This document shows positions 25,458 through 34,648 of a stretch of 64,000 nt of DNA, piece after piece (the stretch's first letter is position 1; the number at the start of each line of letters is the position of its first letter). The stretch is taken from assembly GCA_020444165.1 (NCBI GenBank), contig JAHLLK010000004.1, forward strand, positions 83,178 through 147,177, read 5' to 3'. Origin of the DNA: Deltaproteobacteria bacterium. GTDB taxonomy: Bacteria > Desulfobacterota > Desulfarculia > Desulfarculales > Desulfarculaceae. The translations under genes were made by a program, and so were the position numbers. The notes below the pieces were generated by a model. It was not told the origin of the DNA. It saw only the letters and a list, made by a program, of their open reading frames with translations, and did not search any database.

Positions 25458-26743
25458 AAAAGAAAAGCCGTTTCTTCTTGCATACCCTCGTGGCCCTCTC
25501 TCTCCTGGCCGTGGGGGCGGCGGTCTTGGTGATCCTGGTGCTCAGCCGGCCGCCGGCCGCCAAGCAAACCCCCCACAAGCAGATTCCCCTGGTGCGGGTC
25601 TTCCCGGCCAAGCACGAAGAGGTGCGGATCATCGTGGAGGGCGAGGGCACGGTGACCCCGGTGCAGGAAAGCTCCCTGGCCACCCAGGTGAGCGGCCGGG
25701 TGGAGTTCATCTCCCCGGCCCTGGTGGACGGCGGCGCCTTCAAGGCCGGCGATGTCCTGGTCCGGGTGGATCAAAAGGACTACCGCCTGGCCGTGACCCT
25801 GGCCCAGTCCGGGGTCAAGGAGGCCGAGACCAAGCTGCAGTTGGCCCAGGAGGAAACCGCCGCGGCCAAGGATGAGTGGGCCCGCCTTTACCGGGGCGAG
25901 AAGGGCAGCGGCGGCCCGCCCCCGCCCCTGGTGGCCCGGCTGCCCCAGCTGGAGCAGTCCCTGGCCGCCCTGGAAGCGGCCAAAGCCAAGCTGTCCCAGG
26001 CCGAATTGGACCTGTATCGCACCGAGATCCGGGCTCCCTATGACGGCCAGGTGGATGAGAAGCAGGTGGACGTGGGCCAGTACATCCGCTCCGGGGACAA
26101 GGTGGCCAAGATCTTCGCCACCGCCGCCGCCGAGGTCCGGGTGCCCCTGGAGAACCGGGATCTGGCCTGGATCGACGTACCAGGCTTCACCAGCCGGAAT
26201 GACGACGGCTCCCAGGCCGAGGTCACGGCCGACCTGGCCGGCCACGAGGAGTTCTGGCCGGGCCGGGTGTTGCGGGCCGAGTCCACGGTGGACGTGACCA
26301 CCCGCCTGGTGCCGGTGGTGGTCCGGGTGGAAAAGCCCTACGCCACCCGCCCGCCCCTGGCCATGGGCCTTTTTGTCAAGGTCCGCATCCAGGGGCACGT
26401 GCTCAAGGGCGCCAACCTGCTGCCCCGCGACGCCTTGCGGCCGGACAATATCGTATGGGTGGCCGACGCCCAGGGCATCCTGCATTTCACCCCGGTGAAG
26501 GTGGCCCGCCTGGCCGGTGACAAGGTGGTGATCCAGCCCGGCCTGCCCGACGGCTCCCAGGTGGTCCTGACCCCCCTGAAGGCGGTCACCGACGGCATGC
26601 AGGTGAAGGTGGCCCCGCAGGACGCCCCGGGCAGCGCGCCTTTGGAACCGGACGCGACGGCCGCGCCCCCGGCTGTGGCCCCGGCCAAACCCGCGGCTCC
26701 GGGCGGCCCGGCCGGCCCGGACAAGGGAGATAGCCGCTCATGA
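25454..26743 (+). CDS. RND pump periplasmic adaptor
   Basis: A 429-residue AcrA/HlyD-type adaptor. The membrane anchor is at about 9-31. A lipoyl half with LATQVSGRVEFISPALVDGG precedes a long helical hairpin (about 110-190), and the second half has TEIRAPYDGQVDEKQVDVGQ. Beta-barrel parts with YIRSGDKVAKIF and VRIQGHVLKGANLLPRDAL follow. The C-terminal tail is rich in Ala and Pro (about 395-429) and probably disordered. Coupled by ATGA overlaps to the channel gene before and the pump gene after. Confidence 0.92.
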   Translation: MKKKSRFFLHTLVALSLLAVGAAVLVILVLSRPPAAKQTPHKQIPLVRVFPAKHEEVRIIVEGEGTVTPVQESSLATQVSGRVEFISPALVDGGAFKAGDVLVRVDQKDYRLAVTLAQSGVKEAETKLQLAQEETAAAKDEWARLYRGEKGSGGPPPPLVARLPQLEQSLAALEAAKAKLSQAELDLYRTEIRAPYDGQVDEKQVDVGQYIRSGDKVAKIFATAAAEVRVPLENRDLAWIDVPGFTSRNDDGSQAEVTADLAGHEEFWPGRVLRAESTVDVTTRLVPVVVRVEKPYATRPPLAMGLFVKVRIQGHVLKGANLLPRDALRPDNIVWVADAQGILHFTPVKVARLAGDKVVIQPGLPDGSQVVLTPLKAVTDGMQVKVAPQDAPGSAPLEPDATAAPPAVAPAKPAAPGGPAGPDKGDSRS

Positions 26744-29700
26744 ACAAGCTCATCGAATGGTTCGCCGGCAACCACGTGGCGGCCAACCTGTTGATGCTTT
26801 TCTTCGTCCTGGCCGGCATCGTCTCCGCGCTCACCATCAAGCTGGAGATCTTCCCGGAGTTCACCCTGGAAACCATCACGGTGAGCGTGGAATACCGCGG
26901 CGCCTCGCCCTCGGAGGTGGAGGAAGGCATCCTCCGCCAGATCGAGGACAAGGTGGCCGGCCTGGCCGGCATCCGGCGCATCGACTCCGTGGCCCGTGAG
27001 GGCGTGGGGGTGGTGACCATCGAAGTCATGTCCGGCTGGGACGTGCAGAAGCTCCTGGATGAAGTCAAAAGCGAGGTGGACCGCCTCACCAACCTGCCCG
27101 AGCAGGCCGAGCAGCCGATCGTCCGCCAGATCACCCGCCGTTCCATGGTGCTGTGGCTGGCCATCTACGGCGACGCGCCGGAGTCCACCCTGAAGCATCT
27201 GGCCCAGAAGGCCCGCGACGATCTCACCAACCAGCCCGGCATCACCGTGGCCGAGCTGTTCGGGGTCAGGGAGGGCGAGATCCACATCGAGATCTCCGAA
27301 CACACGCTCCGGCGCTACGGGCTCACCCTGAACCAGGTGGCCGAAAAGGTGGGGCGCTCCAGCCTGGACCTGCCGGCCGGCAGCGTCAAGACCGCCGGCG
27401 GGGAGATCCTGGTGCGGGCCAAGGGCAAGAAGTACCGGGCCGCCGAGTACCGCGACGTGCCCATCGTCACCCGCAACGACGGCAGCACGGTGACCTTGGG
27501 CCAGATCGCCCGGCTCATCGACGGCTACCGGGACGACCTGGACCTGAAGGCGCGCTTCAACAACAAGCCCGCCGCGCTGATCCAGGTGTTCCGGGTGGCG
27601 GACCAGAACGCCCTCACCGTGGCGGCCGAGACCAAGGCCTACGCCGAGGAGCTGGCGCGCGACTTGCCCCACGGGGTGCACGTGGACTTCTTCGGGGACC
27701 GTTCCCGGGTGCTCAAGGACCGCATGAACCTGCTGCTCCGCAACATGTTCATGGGCCTGGTCCTGGTTATCATCACCCTGGGGCTGTTTTTGAACGCCCG
27801 CCTGGCCTTCTGGGTCACCCTGGGCATCCCCATCTCCTTCCTGGCCAGCTTGTGGTTCCTGCCCATGGCGGACGTGTCCATCAACATGATCTCCCTGTTC
27901 GCCTTCATCATGGTCTTGGGCATCGTGGTGGACGACGCCATCGTGGTGGGGGAGCACGTCTTCTACCTCCGGGAGAAGGGCTTCCCGCCCCTCAAGGCGG
28001 CGGTGGAAGGCACCACGGCCATCGGCTCCCCGGTCATCTTCAGCGTGCTCACCACGGTCGCCGCCTTTGCCCCCCTCTTGTTGGCCGGCGGCACCATGGG
28101 CAAGATCATGAAGAACATCCCCACCGTGGTGATCCTGGTGTTGTTGGCTTCCCTGGTGGAGTGTCTGTTGATCCTGCCCTCCCATTTGTCCGGCTCCAAG
28201 TTCCGGCCGCCCAAGGAAAGCGGGAAAAAGGAGAAGATCACCGCCCGCTGGCTCACCAACTTCGTGCATGGGCCCTACCGCCGCCTCTTGGACCTGTGCC
28301 TCCGCTGGCGCTACGCCACGGTGGCCGCGGGCCTGGCCTTGTTGCTTGCCGCGGTGGGCCTGGTGGCCGGCGGCTACATCAAGTTCACCCTGTTCCCCAA
28401 GGTGGAGGGGGACGTGTTGACGGTCAACCTGACCATGCCCGCCGGCACGCCGCTGGAGCGCACCGAGAACGCGGTCGCCTTCCTGGAAAAAACCGTGCGC
28501 GAGGTGCTGGCCGACGAGGACGCCAAGCGCCCGGCCGGGGCGCCGCCTCTGCTGAAGAGCAGCATAGCCTTGTTGGGCCTGCAGAGCGGCCAGGGCCACG
28601 GGGCCGCAACCAGCGGGGACTCGGGCGGCCACGTGGCCCAGATGTTCGTGGAAATCCTGCCCGGCGAAGAACGGGACGTGAGTTCCGGCAAGCTGGTGAA
28701 CGAGTGGCGGAAGCGGGTGGGCCAGATTCCCGACGCGGAGAACATCTCCTTTTCGGGTGAGCTGTTCAGCACCAGTAACCCCATCGAGGTGCATCTCTCG
28801 GCCCCCAATGAGGACCAGCTCAAGCTGGCGGCCCAGGAGCTCAAGGACCGCTTGAACAGCTACGCCGGAGTGTTCGATGTCTCGGACAGCTTCCTGCCCG
28901 GCAAGATGGAGATGCAGCTGGAGCTGAAGCCCACCGCCCGGGCCCTGGGGCTCACCCTGGCCGACCTGGCCAACCAGGTGCGCGCCGCCTTTTACGGGGC
29001 CGAGGCCCTCCGGTTGCAGCGCGACCAGGACGAGGTGCGGGTATTGGTGCGCTACCCCGAAAAGGAGCGCCAGTCCCTGGGCCGGGTGGAGGACATGCGC
29101 ATCCGCACCCCCGGGGGCGACGAGGTGCCGTTCTCCCAGGTGGCCCAGGTGCACATGACCCAGGGCTACACCTCCATCGACCGGGCTCAGCGCCGCCGGG
29201 TCATGAAGGTTTTCGCCGACGTGGACCCCACCGTGGCCAATTCCAACGAGGTGCGGCGCTGGCTCACCACCACGGTCCTGCCCGAAGTGGCCCGGAACCA
29301 CCCGGACCTGCGCTACACCATGGAGGGTGAAGGCCGCGACGAACAGGAGTCCCTCCGGGACGTGGGAGAAGGCTTTGTCCTGGCCCTGTTCATGATTTAC
29401 GCCCTGTTGGCCATTCCCTTCCGTTCCTTCAGCCAGCCCCTCATCGTCATGTCGGCCATCCCCTTCGGCGTCGTGGGGGCCCTGTTCGGGCACTTGATCA
29501 TGGGTCTGGACGCCAGCCTGTTGAGCCTGTTCGGCGTGGTGGGCCTGGCCGGCGTGGTGGTCAACGACTCCCTGGTCTTGATCCACGCGGCCAACGCCAT
29601 CCAGGTTAACGAAAACCTGAGCCCGGATCAGGCCATCCGGGAGGCCGGACCCTTGCGCTTCCGGGCCATCATCCTGACCTCGGTCACCACCTTTGCCGGC

Positions 29701-29916
29701 CTGATCCCCATCATCACCGAACGGAGCCTGCAGGCCCAGTTCCTCATCCCCATGGCGGTGAGCCTGGGCTTCGGCGTACTGTTCGCCACGGGCATCACCC
29801 TCATCCTGGTGCCGGCCGGCTATCTGATCCTCTACGATATCCACAACCTGGGCACCCGGATCAAGGCCCGGCTCTTCCCCGGCAGCGCCCGCGCCGAGGA
29901 GCATCACTCTTCCTGA
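26740..29916 (+). CDS. RND efflux pump inner-membrane transporter
   Basis: A 1058-residue AcrB-superfamily exporter with the duplicated six-helix layout. It starts MNKLIEWFAGNHVAANLLML, a short amphipathic helix then helix 1. The proton-relay helix reads FIMVLGIVVDDAIVVGEHVF (about 388-407) with the canonical Asp-Asp pair. The second repeat has FGVVGLAGVVVNDSLVLIHA. The sequence is closer to the group of pumps of unassigned substrate that travel with NodT channels than to AcrB itself. Last gene of the tetR-channel-adaptor-pump operon; a long hairpin follows the stop. Confidence 0.93.
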   Translation: MNKLIEWFAGNHVAANLLMLFFVLAGIVSALTIKLEIFPEFTLETITVSVEYRGASPSEVEEGILRQIEDKVAGLAGIRRIDSVAREGVGVVTIEVMSGWDVQKLLDEVKSEVDRLTNLPEQAEQPIVRQITRRSMVLWLAIYGDAPESTLKHLAQKARDDLTNQPGITVAELFGVREGEIHIEISEHTLRRYGLTLNQVAEKVGRSSLDLPAGSVKTAGGEILVRAKGKKYRAAEYRDVPIVTRNDGSTVTLGQIARLIDGYRDDLDLKARFNNKPAALIQVFRVADQNALTVAAETKAYAEELARDLPHGVHVDFFGDRSRVLKDRMNLLLRNMFMGLVLVIITLGLFLNARLAFWVTLGIPISFLASLWFLPMADVSINMISLFAFIMVLGIVVDDAIVVGEHVFYLREKGFPPLKAAVEGTTAIGSPVIFSVLTTVAAFAPLLLAGGTMGKIMKNIPTVVILVLLASLVECLLILPSHLSGSKFRPPKESGKKEKITARWLTNFVHGPYRRLLDLCLRWRYATVAAGLALLLAAVGLVAGGYIKFTLFPKVEGDVLTVNLTMPAGTPLERTENAVAFLEKTVREVLADEDAKRPAGAPPLLKSSIALLGLQSGQGHGAATSGDSGGHVAQMFVEILPGEERDVSSGKLVNEWRKRVGQIPDAENISFSGELFSTSNPIEVHLSAPNEDQLKLAAQELKDRLNSYAGVFDVSDSFLPGKMEMQLELKPTARALGLTLADLANQVRAAFYGAEALRLQRDQDEVRVLVRYPEKERQSLGRVEDMRIRTPGGDEVPFSQVAQVHMTQGYTSIDRAQRRRVMKVFADVDPTVANSNEVRRWLTTTVLPEVARNHPDLRYTMEGEGRDEQESLRDVGEGFVLALFMIYALLAIPFRSFSQPLIVMSAIPFGVVGALFGHLIMGLDASLLSLFGVVGLAGVVVNDSLVLIHAANAIQVNENLSPDQAIREAGPLRFRAIILTSVTTFAGLIPIITERSLQAQFLIPMAVSLGFGVLFATGITLILVPAGYLILYDIHNLGTRIKARLFPGSARAEEHHSS

Positions 29917-29922
29917 TTCCCC

Positions 29923-29958
29923 CCGGAGTTCCGCGCCCGCCCGGGCGCGGAACTCCGG
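29923..29958 (+). terminator. Hairpin after the second pump operon
   Basis: CCGGAGTTCCGCGCCCG (29923-29939) pairs perfectly with the reverse complement at 29942-29958, starting six bases after the pump stop. The stem is very stable but the downstream sequence has only short T runs (CACCCTCTTCC), so termination is likely but not certain. Confidence 0.7.
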
Positions 29959-30075
29959 CACCCTCTTCCCCGCGAGGCCAGCCCCACCCCGGCAAAGCTC
30001 TGGCGGAACCCCCATCAAATAAGCTATATTTTAGCTGCCATCGCCCCAGCCCTTTCCACCCTTGCAGCAGCGCCC

Positions 30076-31887
30076 ATGTATTCCAGCGATCCCCAGATTC
30101 TGCGGAGCCTTTTTGACAGCCTGCCGCTGCCGGTTTTCGTGCTGGACCGGAGCCACCAGATCGTGTTGTGGAACAAGGCCTGCGAGATCTACACCGGGTT
30201 TGTCGCCAGCGAGATGGAAGGCACCCGCCGCCAGTGGGAGCCCTTCTATGCGGCGCCGCGACCGGTGTTGGCCGACCTGCTCCTGGAGGACCACTCCGAC
30301 GCGGAGGTGATCGGCCATTACGACCGGGGGGTGGTGCGCCCCTATTCCCCCTTGCCTGGGGCCTGGATAGCCACCGACTTCTTTCCGTCTCTGGGCGGCC
30401 AGGAGCGGCATGTCCAGTTCTTGGCCGTGCCGGTGCGCCACCAGGACGGGGAGATGTGTTGCGTGGTGGAGACCCTGCAGGACGTTTCCCAGGAGACCGA
30501 GATCAGCCAGGCCTTGGTGGGCTCCCTGGAGCGCTACCGGCAGCTCTTCGAACAGGTGGCCGACGGAGTGGCCGTGCTCCAAGGGGGCCAGCTGGTGGAG
30601 GCCAATCCCGCCCTGGCCACCTTGTTCGGCTTCAGCTCGCCGGCCGAGATGCGCGCCTTGGCCAGCCTGGACCTGGTGGCCCCGGCCAGCCACCGCTTGG
30701 CCCGGGAGTTTTTGGAGCAGCCCTGGGAAAACAGGCCGCCGCGGACCGCCTATGAACTCTGCTGCCTGAAGAAGAGCGGCCGGGAGTTCTGGGTGCGGGG
30801 TCACGCGGCCGCCATTTCCTGGGAGGGGCGCGCCGCCTTGTTGTTCACCCTGCGCGACATCACCGCGCAAAAAAACCAAGAGGATTCCCTCCGGCGGGAA
30901 GCCGACGACTTGCGGGATGAGAACCGGCAGTTGCGCACCTCGTTGGGCGACCGCTACCGCCTGGAGGGCATCGTGGGCCGCAGCCGGGCCATGCACCAGG
31001 TCTTCCGGCTGATCCTGCGGGCCGCGGCCTCCGAGGCCCCGGCCGTGGTGTTGGGGGAGTCCGGCACCGGCAAGGAGCTGGCGGCCCGGGCCATCCACCG
31101 TCTGAGCCGGCGGCGGGAGAAGGAGTTCGTGCCGGTGAACTGCGGGGCCATCCCGGAGACCCTCTTGGAAAGCGAGTTTTTCGGGCATAAGAAAGGCGCC
31201 TTCACCGGGGCGCACATCGACAAGCACGGCTACCTGGACCTGGCCCACCAAGGCACCTTGTTCCTGGATGAAGTGGGCGAGATTCCCCTCAGCATGCAGG
31301 TGAAGCTCCTCCGGGTGCTGGACACCGGGGAGTTCACCCCCCTGGGCAGCAACCGGAGCCAGCGGGCCGATCTGCGCATCATCGCCGCCACCAACCGCAA
31401 CCTGGAAGAGATGGTGCGGGACGGCCGCATGCGGGCTGATTTCTACTACCGCTTGAGCGTGATCCCGATCAAGTTGCCGCCCCTCCGGGAACGCCAGGAA
31501 GACATTCCGCTTTTGGTGGAGCATTTCCTGCGCCAGGCCTACGCCACGGGCGGCGCTCCAGTGCTCTCGCCAGCCGAGCAGGCCAGCCTGGCCGCCCACG
31601 ACTGGCCTGGCAACGTGCGGGAGCTGCAGAACGTGCTGCACCGTTTCCAGAGCCTCGGCCGGCTGGATTTCCCCGGGTTCGGGGGCAAAAGCGAAACTAC
31701 CCGCCGGAGCGAATCCGCTGACTCCGGGCCGGACCGGGAGTTGGCGCCGGCCCTGAACCGCTTGGAAAAGGCCCTGATGCTGGCCTCCCTGGAGAGAAAC
31801 CACTGGAATCGGCAGGCCACGGCCCGCGAGTTGGCCATATCCCGCAAGACCTTGTACCTGAAGATGAAGCATCACGGGTTAACTTAA
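30076..31887 (+). CDS. Sigma-54-dependent activator with PAS sensor domains
   Basis: A 603-residue NtrC-type enhancer-binding protein. Two PAS-like domains (about 5-130, with VFVLDRSHQIVLWNKACEIY, and 145-275, with VADGVAVLQGGQLVEANPAL) precede a short coiled coil and the AAA+ domain. That domain carries Walker A GESGTGKE (328-335), the sigma-54 contact loop GAFTGA (374-379), Walker B TLFLDEVGEI and the arginine region FYYRLSVIPIKLPPLRERQE. A C-terminal Fis-type helix-turn-helix (NRQATARELAISRKTLYLKM) completes it. The sensors are cytoplasmic. A sigma-54 promoter and three dyads lie just downstream, so its targets probably include the next two genes. ATG 30076 starts the first PAS domain. Confidence 0.93.
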   Translation: MYSSDPQILRSLFDSLPLPVFVLDRSHQIVLWNKACEIYTGFVASEMEGTRRQWEPFYAAPRPVLADLLLEDHSDAEVIGHYDRGVVRPYSPLPGAWIATDFFPSLGGQERHVQFLAVPVRHQDGEMCCVVETLQDVSQETEISQALVGSLERYRQLFEQVADGVAVLQGGQLVEANPALATLFGFSSPAEMRALASLDLVAPASHRLAREFLEQPWENRPPRTAYELCCLKKSGREFWVRGHAAAISWEGRAALLFTLRDITAQKNQEDSLRREADDLRDENRQLRTSLGDRYRLEGIVGRSRAMHQVFRLILRAAASEAPAVVLGESGTGKELAARAIHRLSRRREKEFVPVNCGAIPETLLESEFFGHKKGAFTGAHIDKHGYLDLAHQGTLFLDEVGEIPLSMQVKLLRVLDTGEFTPLGSNRSQRADLRIIAATNRNLEEMVRDGRMRADFYYRLSVIPIKLPPLRERQEDIPLLVEHFLRQAYATGGAPVLSPAEQASLAAHDWPGNVRELQNVLHRFQSLGRLDFPGFGGKSETTRRSESADSGPDRELAPALNRLEKALMLASLERNHWNRQATARELAISRKTLYLKMKHHGLT

Positions 31888-31995
31888 ACCCGTTTTGGGT
31901 AAATTTTTACCCGTTAACACTTTTTTTACATAATATAAACGTTTTAGTTAATTCTAGTTGAAATTTTCAAGCGCCTGACGGGTAAATAATTGCCC
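31876..31995 (+). promoter_or_regulatory. Three 16-bp dyads, candidate activator-binding sites
   Basis: GGGTTAACTTAAACCC (31876-31891), GGGTAAATTTTTACCC (31897-31912) and GGGTAAATAATTGCCC (31980-31995) share the pattern GGGTWAAY-N5-CCC. Their starts are 21 and 83 bp apart, close to whole helical turns, and they end about 180-300 bp upstream of the sigma-54 promoter at 32173. This is the usual place for enhancer sites of an NtrC-type activator, and one is encoded immediately upstream. Confidence 0.6.
31897..31927 (+). terminator. Terminator-like hairpin after the activator gene
   Basis: GGGTAAA/TTTACCC (31897-31912), flanked by GTTAAC boxes that can extend the stem, is followed by seven T's at 31921-31927. 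It could end the activator transcript. The same bases form one of the dyads listed separately, so its role is ambiguous. The remaining spacer to 32170 is AT-rich without a gene. Confidence 0.55.
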
Positions 31996-32172
31996 AAATT
32001 CCTCCTCCCTGCGGCGATATTCCTTACTCCTCCCCCAGCCTTCGCCAACCCTCTCCCCTGTGGATAGTTATAAATATTATGTCGAATTAATCGCGTGTTA
32101 CGCGGGCTCGTTTTGGGGTCGCCACCTGCTCCCCCTTTTCCCCGGGGCCTCGGGGAGCCCTTTATCCGGCCC

Positions 32173-32188
32173 TGGCATAGGGATTGCA
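32173..32188 (+). promoter_or_regulatory. Sigma-54 promoter of the receiver-chemoreceptor unit
   Basis: TGGCATAGGGATTGCA matches the -24/-12 consensus TGGCAC-N5-TTGCA. The GG at 32174-32175 and GC at 32186-32187 are at the required 12-bp offset. Transcription would start near 32199, about 90 bases before the receiver gene. Confidence 0.8.
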
Positions 32189-32287
32189 AATCCCCAGACA
32201 ACTCTTTGGTCCCGCGCGGAGCGCCCGCTTGCTCCGCCCGAGCCTGGCCGCCTGCCCGACCGCGGCGGTGTGACGCCCGGAGAAGTC

Positions 32288-32671
32288 ATGCATATCTTGG
32301 TGGTGGAAGACGAAAAGGCCACGGCGGATCTCCTTCTGGAATGCCTGCAAGCTTGGGGGCATGACGCGGTTTGCGCAGGCGATGGCGCGGCCGCCAAGCA
32401 GATGCTCAGCCGCGGGACAGGCTTCGACTTGCTGCTGCTGGATCTTTTTTTACCGGATGGCCTGGGGCACCACATGTTGCCCGCCTTCCGGGCCCTGCAA
32501 CCGGAACTTCCCGTGGTCACCATGACCGGCTCCAACACCCGCGAGTTGGAGCTTCAGGTGCGCCAGCAGGGCATCCTGTACTACATGTCCAAACCGTTCG
32601 AATTGATGGAACTCAAGCGCCTACTGGATCATGTGGGACGGAATTCCGCCCTGGCGGCCAGCGACGTCTGA
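32288..32671 (+). CDS. Single-domain response regulator (receiver)
   Basis: A 127-residue stand-alone receiver. The acidic pocket is E7-D8, the phospho-acceptor is D52 in LLLLDLFLPDG, the switch residue lies in VVTMTGS (T80) and the conserved Lys is K102 in MSKPFELMEL. There is no output domain, so it acts by protein contact, like CheY or Spo0F. ATG 32288 follows GGAG; the longer open frame upstream is not supported. It lies behind a sigma-54 promoter and 69 bases before a chemoreceptor gene, suggesting a shared signalling role. No histidine kinase is in the window. Confidence 0.9.
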   Translation: MHILVVEDEKATADLLLECLQAWGHDAVCAGDGAAAKQMLSRGTGFDLLLLDLFLPDGLGHHMLPAFRALQPELPVVTMTGSNTRELELQVRQQGILYYMSKPFELMELKRLLDHVGRNSALAASDV

Positions 32672-32740
32672 CCGCGCCCGCGCCCAATTCGAGCTATTTT
32701 CAGCCGGCCTGCTGGGGCGGTCCGGTAAAGGGAAAACACC

Positions 32741-34582
32741 ATGCGATTGACCTTGCAAAAGAAACTGGTTGTGGGGGGGTTGGTGCTGGTCCTGGCGCCC
32801 ATCCTTGTTTTGGGTTGGTTTGCCTATGAAATGTCCTCGGAGGCCCTGACCCAACTGGCCCAGGAGAGCACGGTGGTCAAGGCCCGCGGCCTGGCCAATA
32901 TGACGGACAGCCTGGTGCGCGAGGAGCTGAAGGTGGCCAGCGGGCTGGCCATGGGCAACACCACCCAGACGGCGGCGCAAAAGGTGGCCCAGGCGGGCCC
33001 GGAAGGGGCCGCGGCCGAGATCGCCGCCCTGGACCGCAAGCTGACCGCCTTCCGCGAGAGCCAGGGCACGGATTATGAAAACATCATGGCCCTGGACCGA
33101 AAGGGCCGGGTGTTCAGCGACGCGGCCGGCGGCAAGAGCAAGGGCCTGGACCTGAGCCAGCGGGCCTACTTCCAAAAGGCCATTCAGGGCCAGGCCTCGG
33201 TCGCGGAGGTGGTGATTTCCAAGCTCAGCGGCCGGCCGGTGGCCATCATCGCCACGCCCATCCCAGGCGCCCGCGGACTGGCCACCGGCGCCCTGGTCCT
33301 CGCTTTGGAGCTGGCAGACCTGAACCAAAAGATCACCAGCGCCACCACCGGCCAGACCGGCTACGCCACCCTGCAAACAGCCGAAGGCGACGTGATCGCC
33401 CATCCCAAGCAGGAGTTCATCATGAAGCTCAACATGAAGAAAGTGCCCGGGATGGAGAAGATCGCGGCCGCCGCGATGAACGGCCAGATCGGGGTGGAGG
33501 AGTACGACTTCAAGGGGGTGCACAAGATCGCCGGCTTCGCCCCGGTCCCGGCCAACGGCTGGGTGGTCATGGCCATCCAGAACCAGGACGAGTTCCTGTC
33601 CGGCGTCTATCATCTCCGCAACGGGGTGGGCCTCATCGCTACGGTGTCCGCCGCCCTGGTGCTGCTCCTGGTCATCCTCTTCGCCCGGAGCATCACCCGT
33701 CCCATCAACCGGGTGGTCAGCGGCCTGGCCCAAGCCTCGGAGCAGGTCTCCGCGGCCTCCAGCCAGGTGGCGGCCAGCAGCCAGCAACTGGCCCAAGGCT
33801 CCAGCGAGCAGGCCGCGGCCCTGGAGGAGACCTCCGCGGCCTTGGAGGAGCTGAGCGCCATGACCCGCCAAAACGCGGACAACGCCGCCCAGGCCGACCG
33901 ACTGAGCCGGCAGGCCGGCCAGGTGGTGGAAGAAGCCGCCCAGGTGACCCAGCAGTTGCAGGATTCCATGCAGTCCCTGTCCCAAGCCAGTCAGGAAACT
34001 TTCAAGATCATCAAGAGCATTGACGAGATTGCCTTCCAGACCAATCTCTTGGCCCTGAACGCCGCGGTGGAGGCGGCCCGGGCCGGAGAAGCGGGCGCGG
34101 GCTTTGCCGTGGTGGCCGAGGAGGTGCGGAGCCTGGCGCTCAGGGCGGCGGAAGCAGCCAAGTCCACCTCTGATCTTATCGAAAGCACGGTGCAAGGCAT
34201 CGGCCAGGGCGGCAACCTGGCCCAGCAGACGCAAACAGCCTTCGGCCACATGGCCGAAACCACCGAGCAGCTCACCGTTCTGATCGCCGAGATCGCCGCC
34301 GCCTCGGGGGAGCAGACCCAAGGTCTGACCTCCATCAGCCGCGCCGTGGAAGAGATGGACCAGGTGACCCAAACCGCGGCTTCCAGTGCGGAAGAAACCG
34401 CGGCCGCTTCCCAGGAAATGGCCGGTCAAGCCGCGAGCATGCACGGTTTCGTGGGCGACCTGGAGCGGGTGGTGCAGGGCGGCGGACGTCACCGGGAGGA
34501 GAATGACTTCCTCGGCGGCCAGTCCCTCCCAGAGGCCGAGCCCTGGCGGCAGCCCCGGCTGCTGCCCCGCCGCCAGGCCTGA
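32741..34582 (+). CDS. Methyl-accepting chemotaxis protein with Cache-type sensor
   Basis: A 613-residue chemoreceptor. Membrane helix 1 is at about 8-30. The periplasmic part (about 32-285) has the double-Cache pattern [54 protein letters not shown] and [17 protein letters not shown]. Helix 2 is near 292-315, followed by HAMP ([15 protein letters not shown]) and the signalling coiled coil, with tip [20 protein letters not shown] at about 427-446. The C-terminal tail (about 585-613) is Arg/Pro-rich and lacks a clear CheR-binding pentapeptide. Probably in one transcript with the receiver gene before it. Confidence 0.92.
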   Translation: MRLTLQKKLVVGGLVLVLAPILVLGWFAYEMSSEALTQLAQESTVVKARGLANMTDSLVREELKVASGLAMGNTTQTAAQKVAQAGPEGAAAEIAALDRKLTAFRESQGTDYENIMALDRKGRVFSDAAGGKSKGLDLSQRAYFQKAIQGQASVAEVVISKLSGRPVAIIATPIPGARGLATGALVLALELADLNQKITSATTGQTGYATLQTAEGDVIAHPKQEFIMKLNMKKVPGMEKIAAAAMNGQIGVEEYDFKGVHKIAGFAPVPANGWVVMAIQNQDEFLSGVYHLRNGVGLIATVSAALVLLLVILFARSITRPINRVVSGLAQASEQVSAASSQVAASSQQLAQGSSEQAAALEETSAALEELSAMTRQNADNAAQADRLSRQAGQVVEEAAQVTQQLQDSMQSLSQASQETFKIIKSIDEIAFQTNLLALNAAVEAARAGEAGAGFAVVAEEVRSLALRAAEAAKSTSDLIESTVQGIGQGGNLAQQTQTAFGHMAETTEQLTVLIAEIAAASGEQTQGLTSISRAVEEMDQVTQTAASSAEETAAASQEMAGQAASMHGFVGDLERVVQGGGRHREENDFLGGQSLPEAEPWRQPRLLPRRQA

Positions 34583-34596
34583 GCCGGGCCTGGAAA

Positions 34597-34632
34597 AAAC
34601 CAGGGCCTCCCGCGCCAGCGGGGGGCCCTGGT
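34597..34632. terminator. Bidirectional intrinsic terminator
   Basis: AACCAGGGCC...GGCCCTGGTT with an inner CCCGC/GCGGG stem pairs 34597-34612 with 34617-34632 between convergent genes. On the minus strand the stem runs into GGTTTTTTCC, a good T run, so it ends the methyltransferase transcript. On the plus strand only GTTATT follows, giving a weaker stop for the chemoreceptor. Confidence 0.8.
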
Positions 34633-34648
34633 TATTGGCGAGGCAGAG

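Noticed and set aside
26338..30018. Open frame of 1226 codons antisense to the second RND pump operon
   Set aside because: It is low-complexity Gly/His/Gln-rich translation caused by high GC, has no family motif, and lies opposite a clear RND transporter and adaptor.
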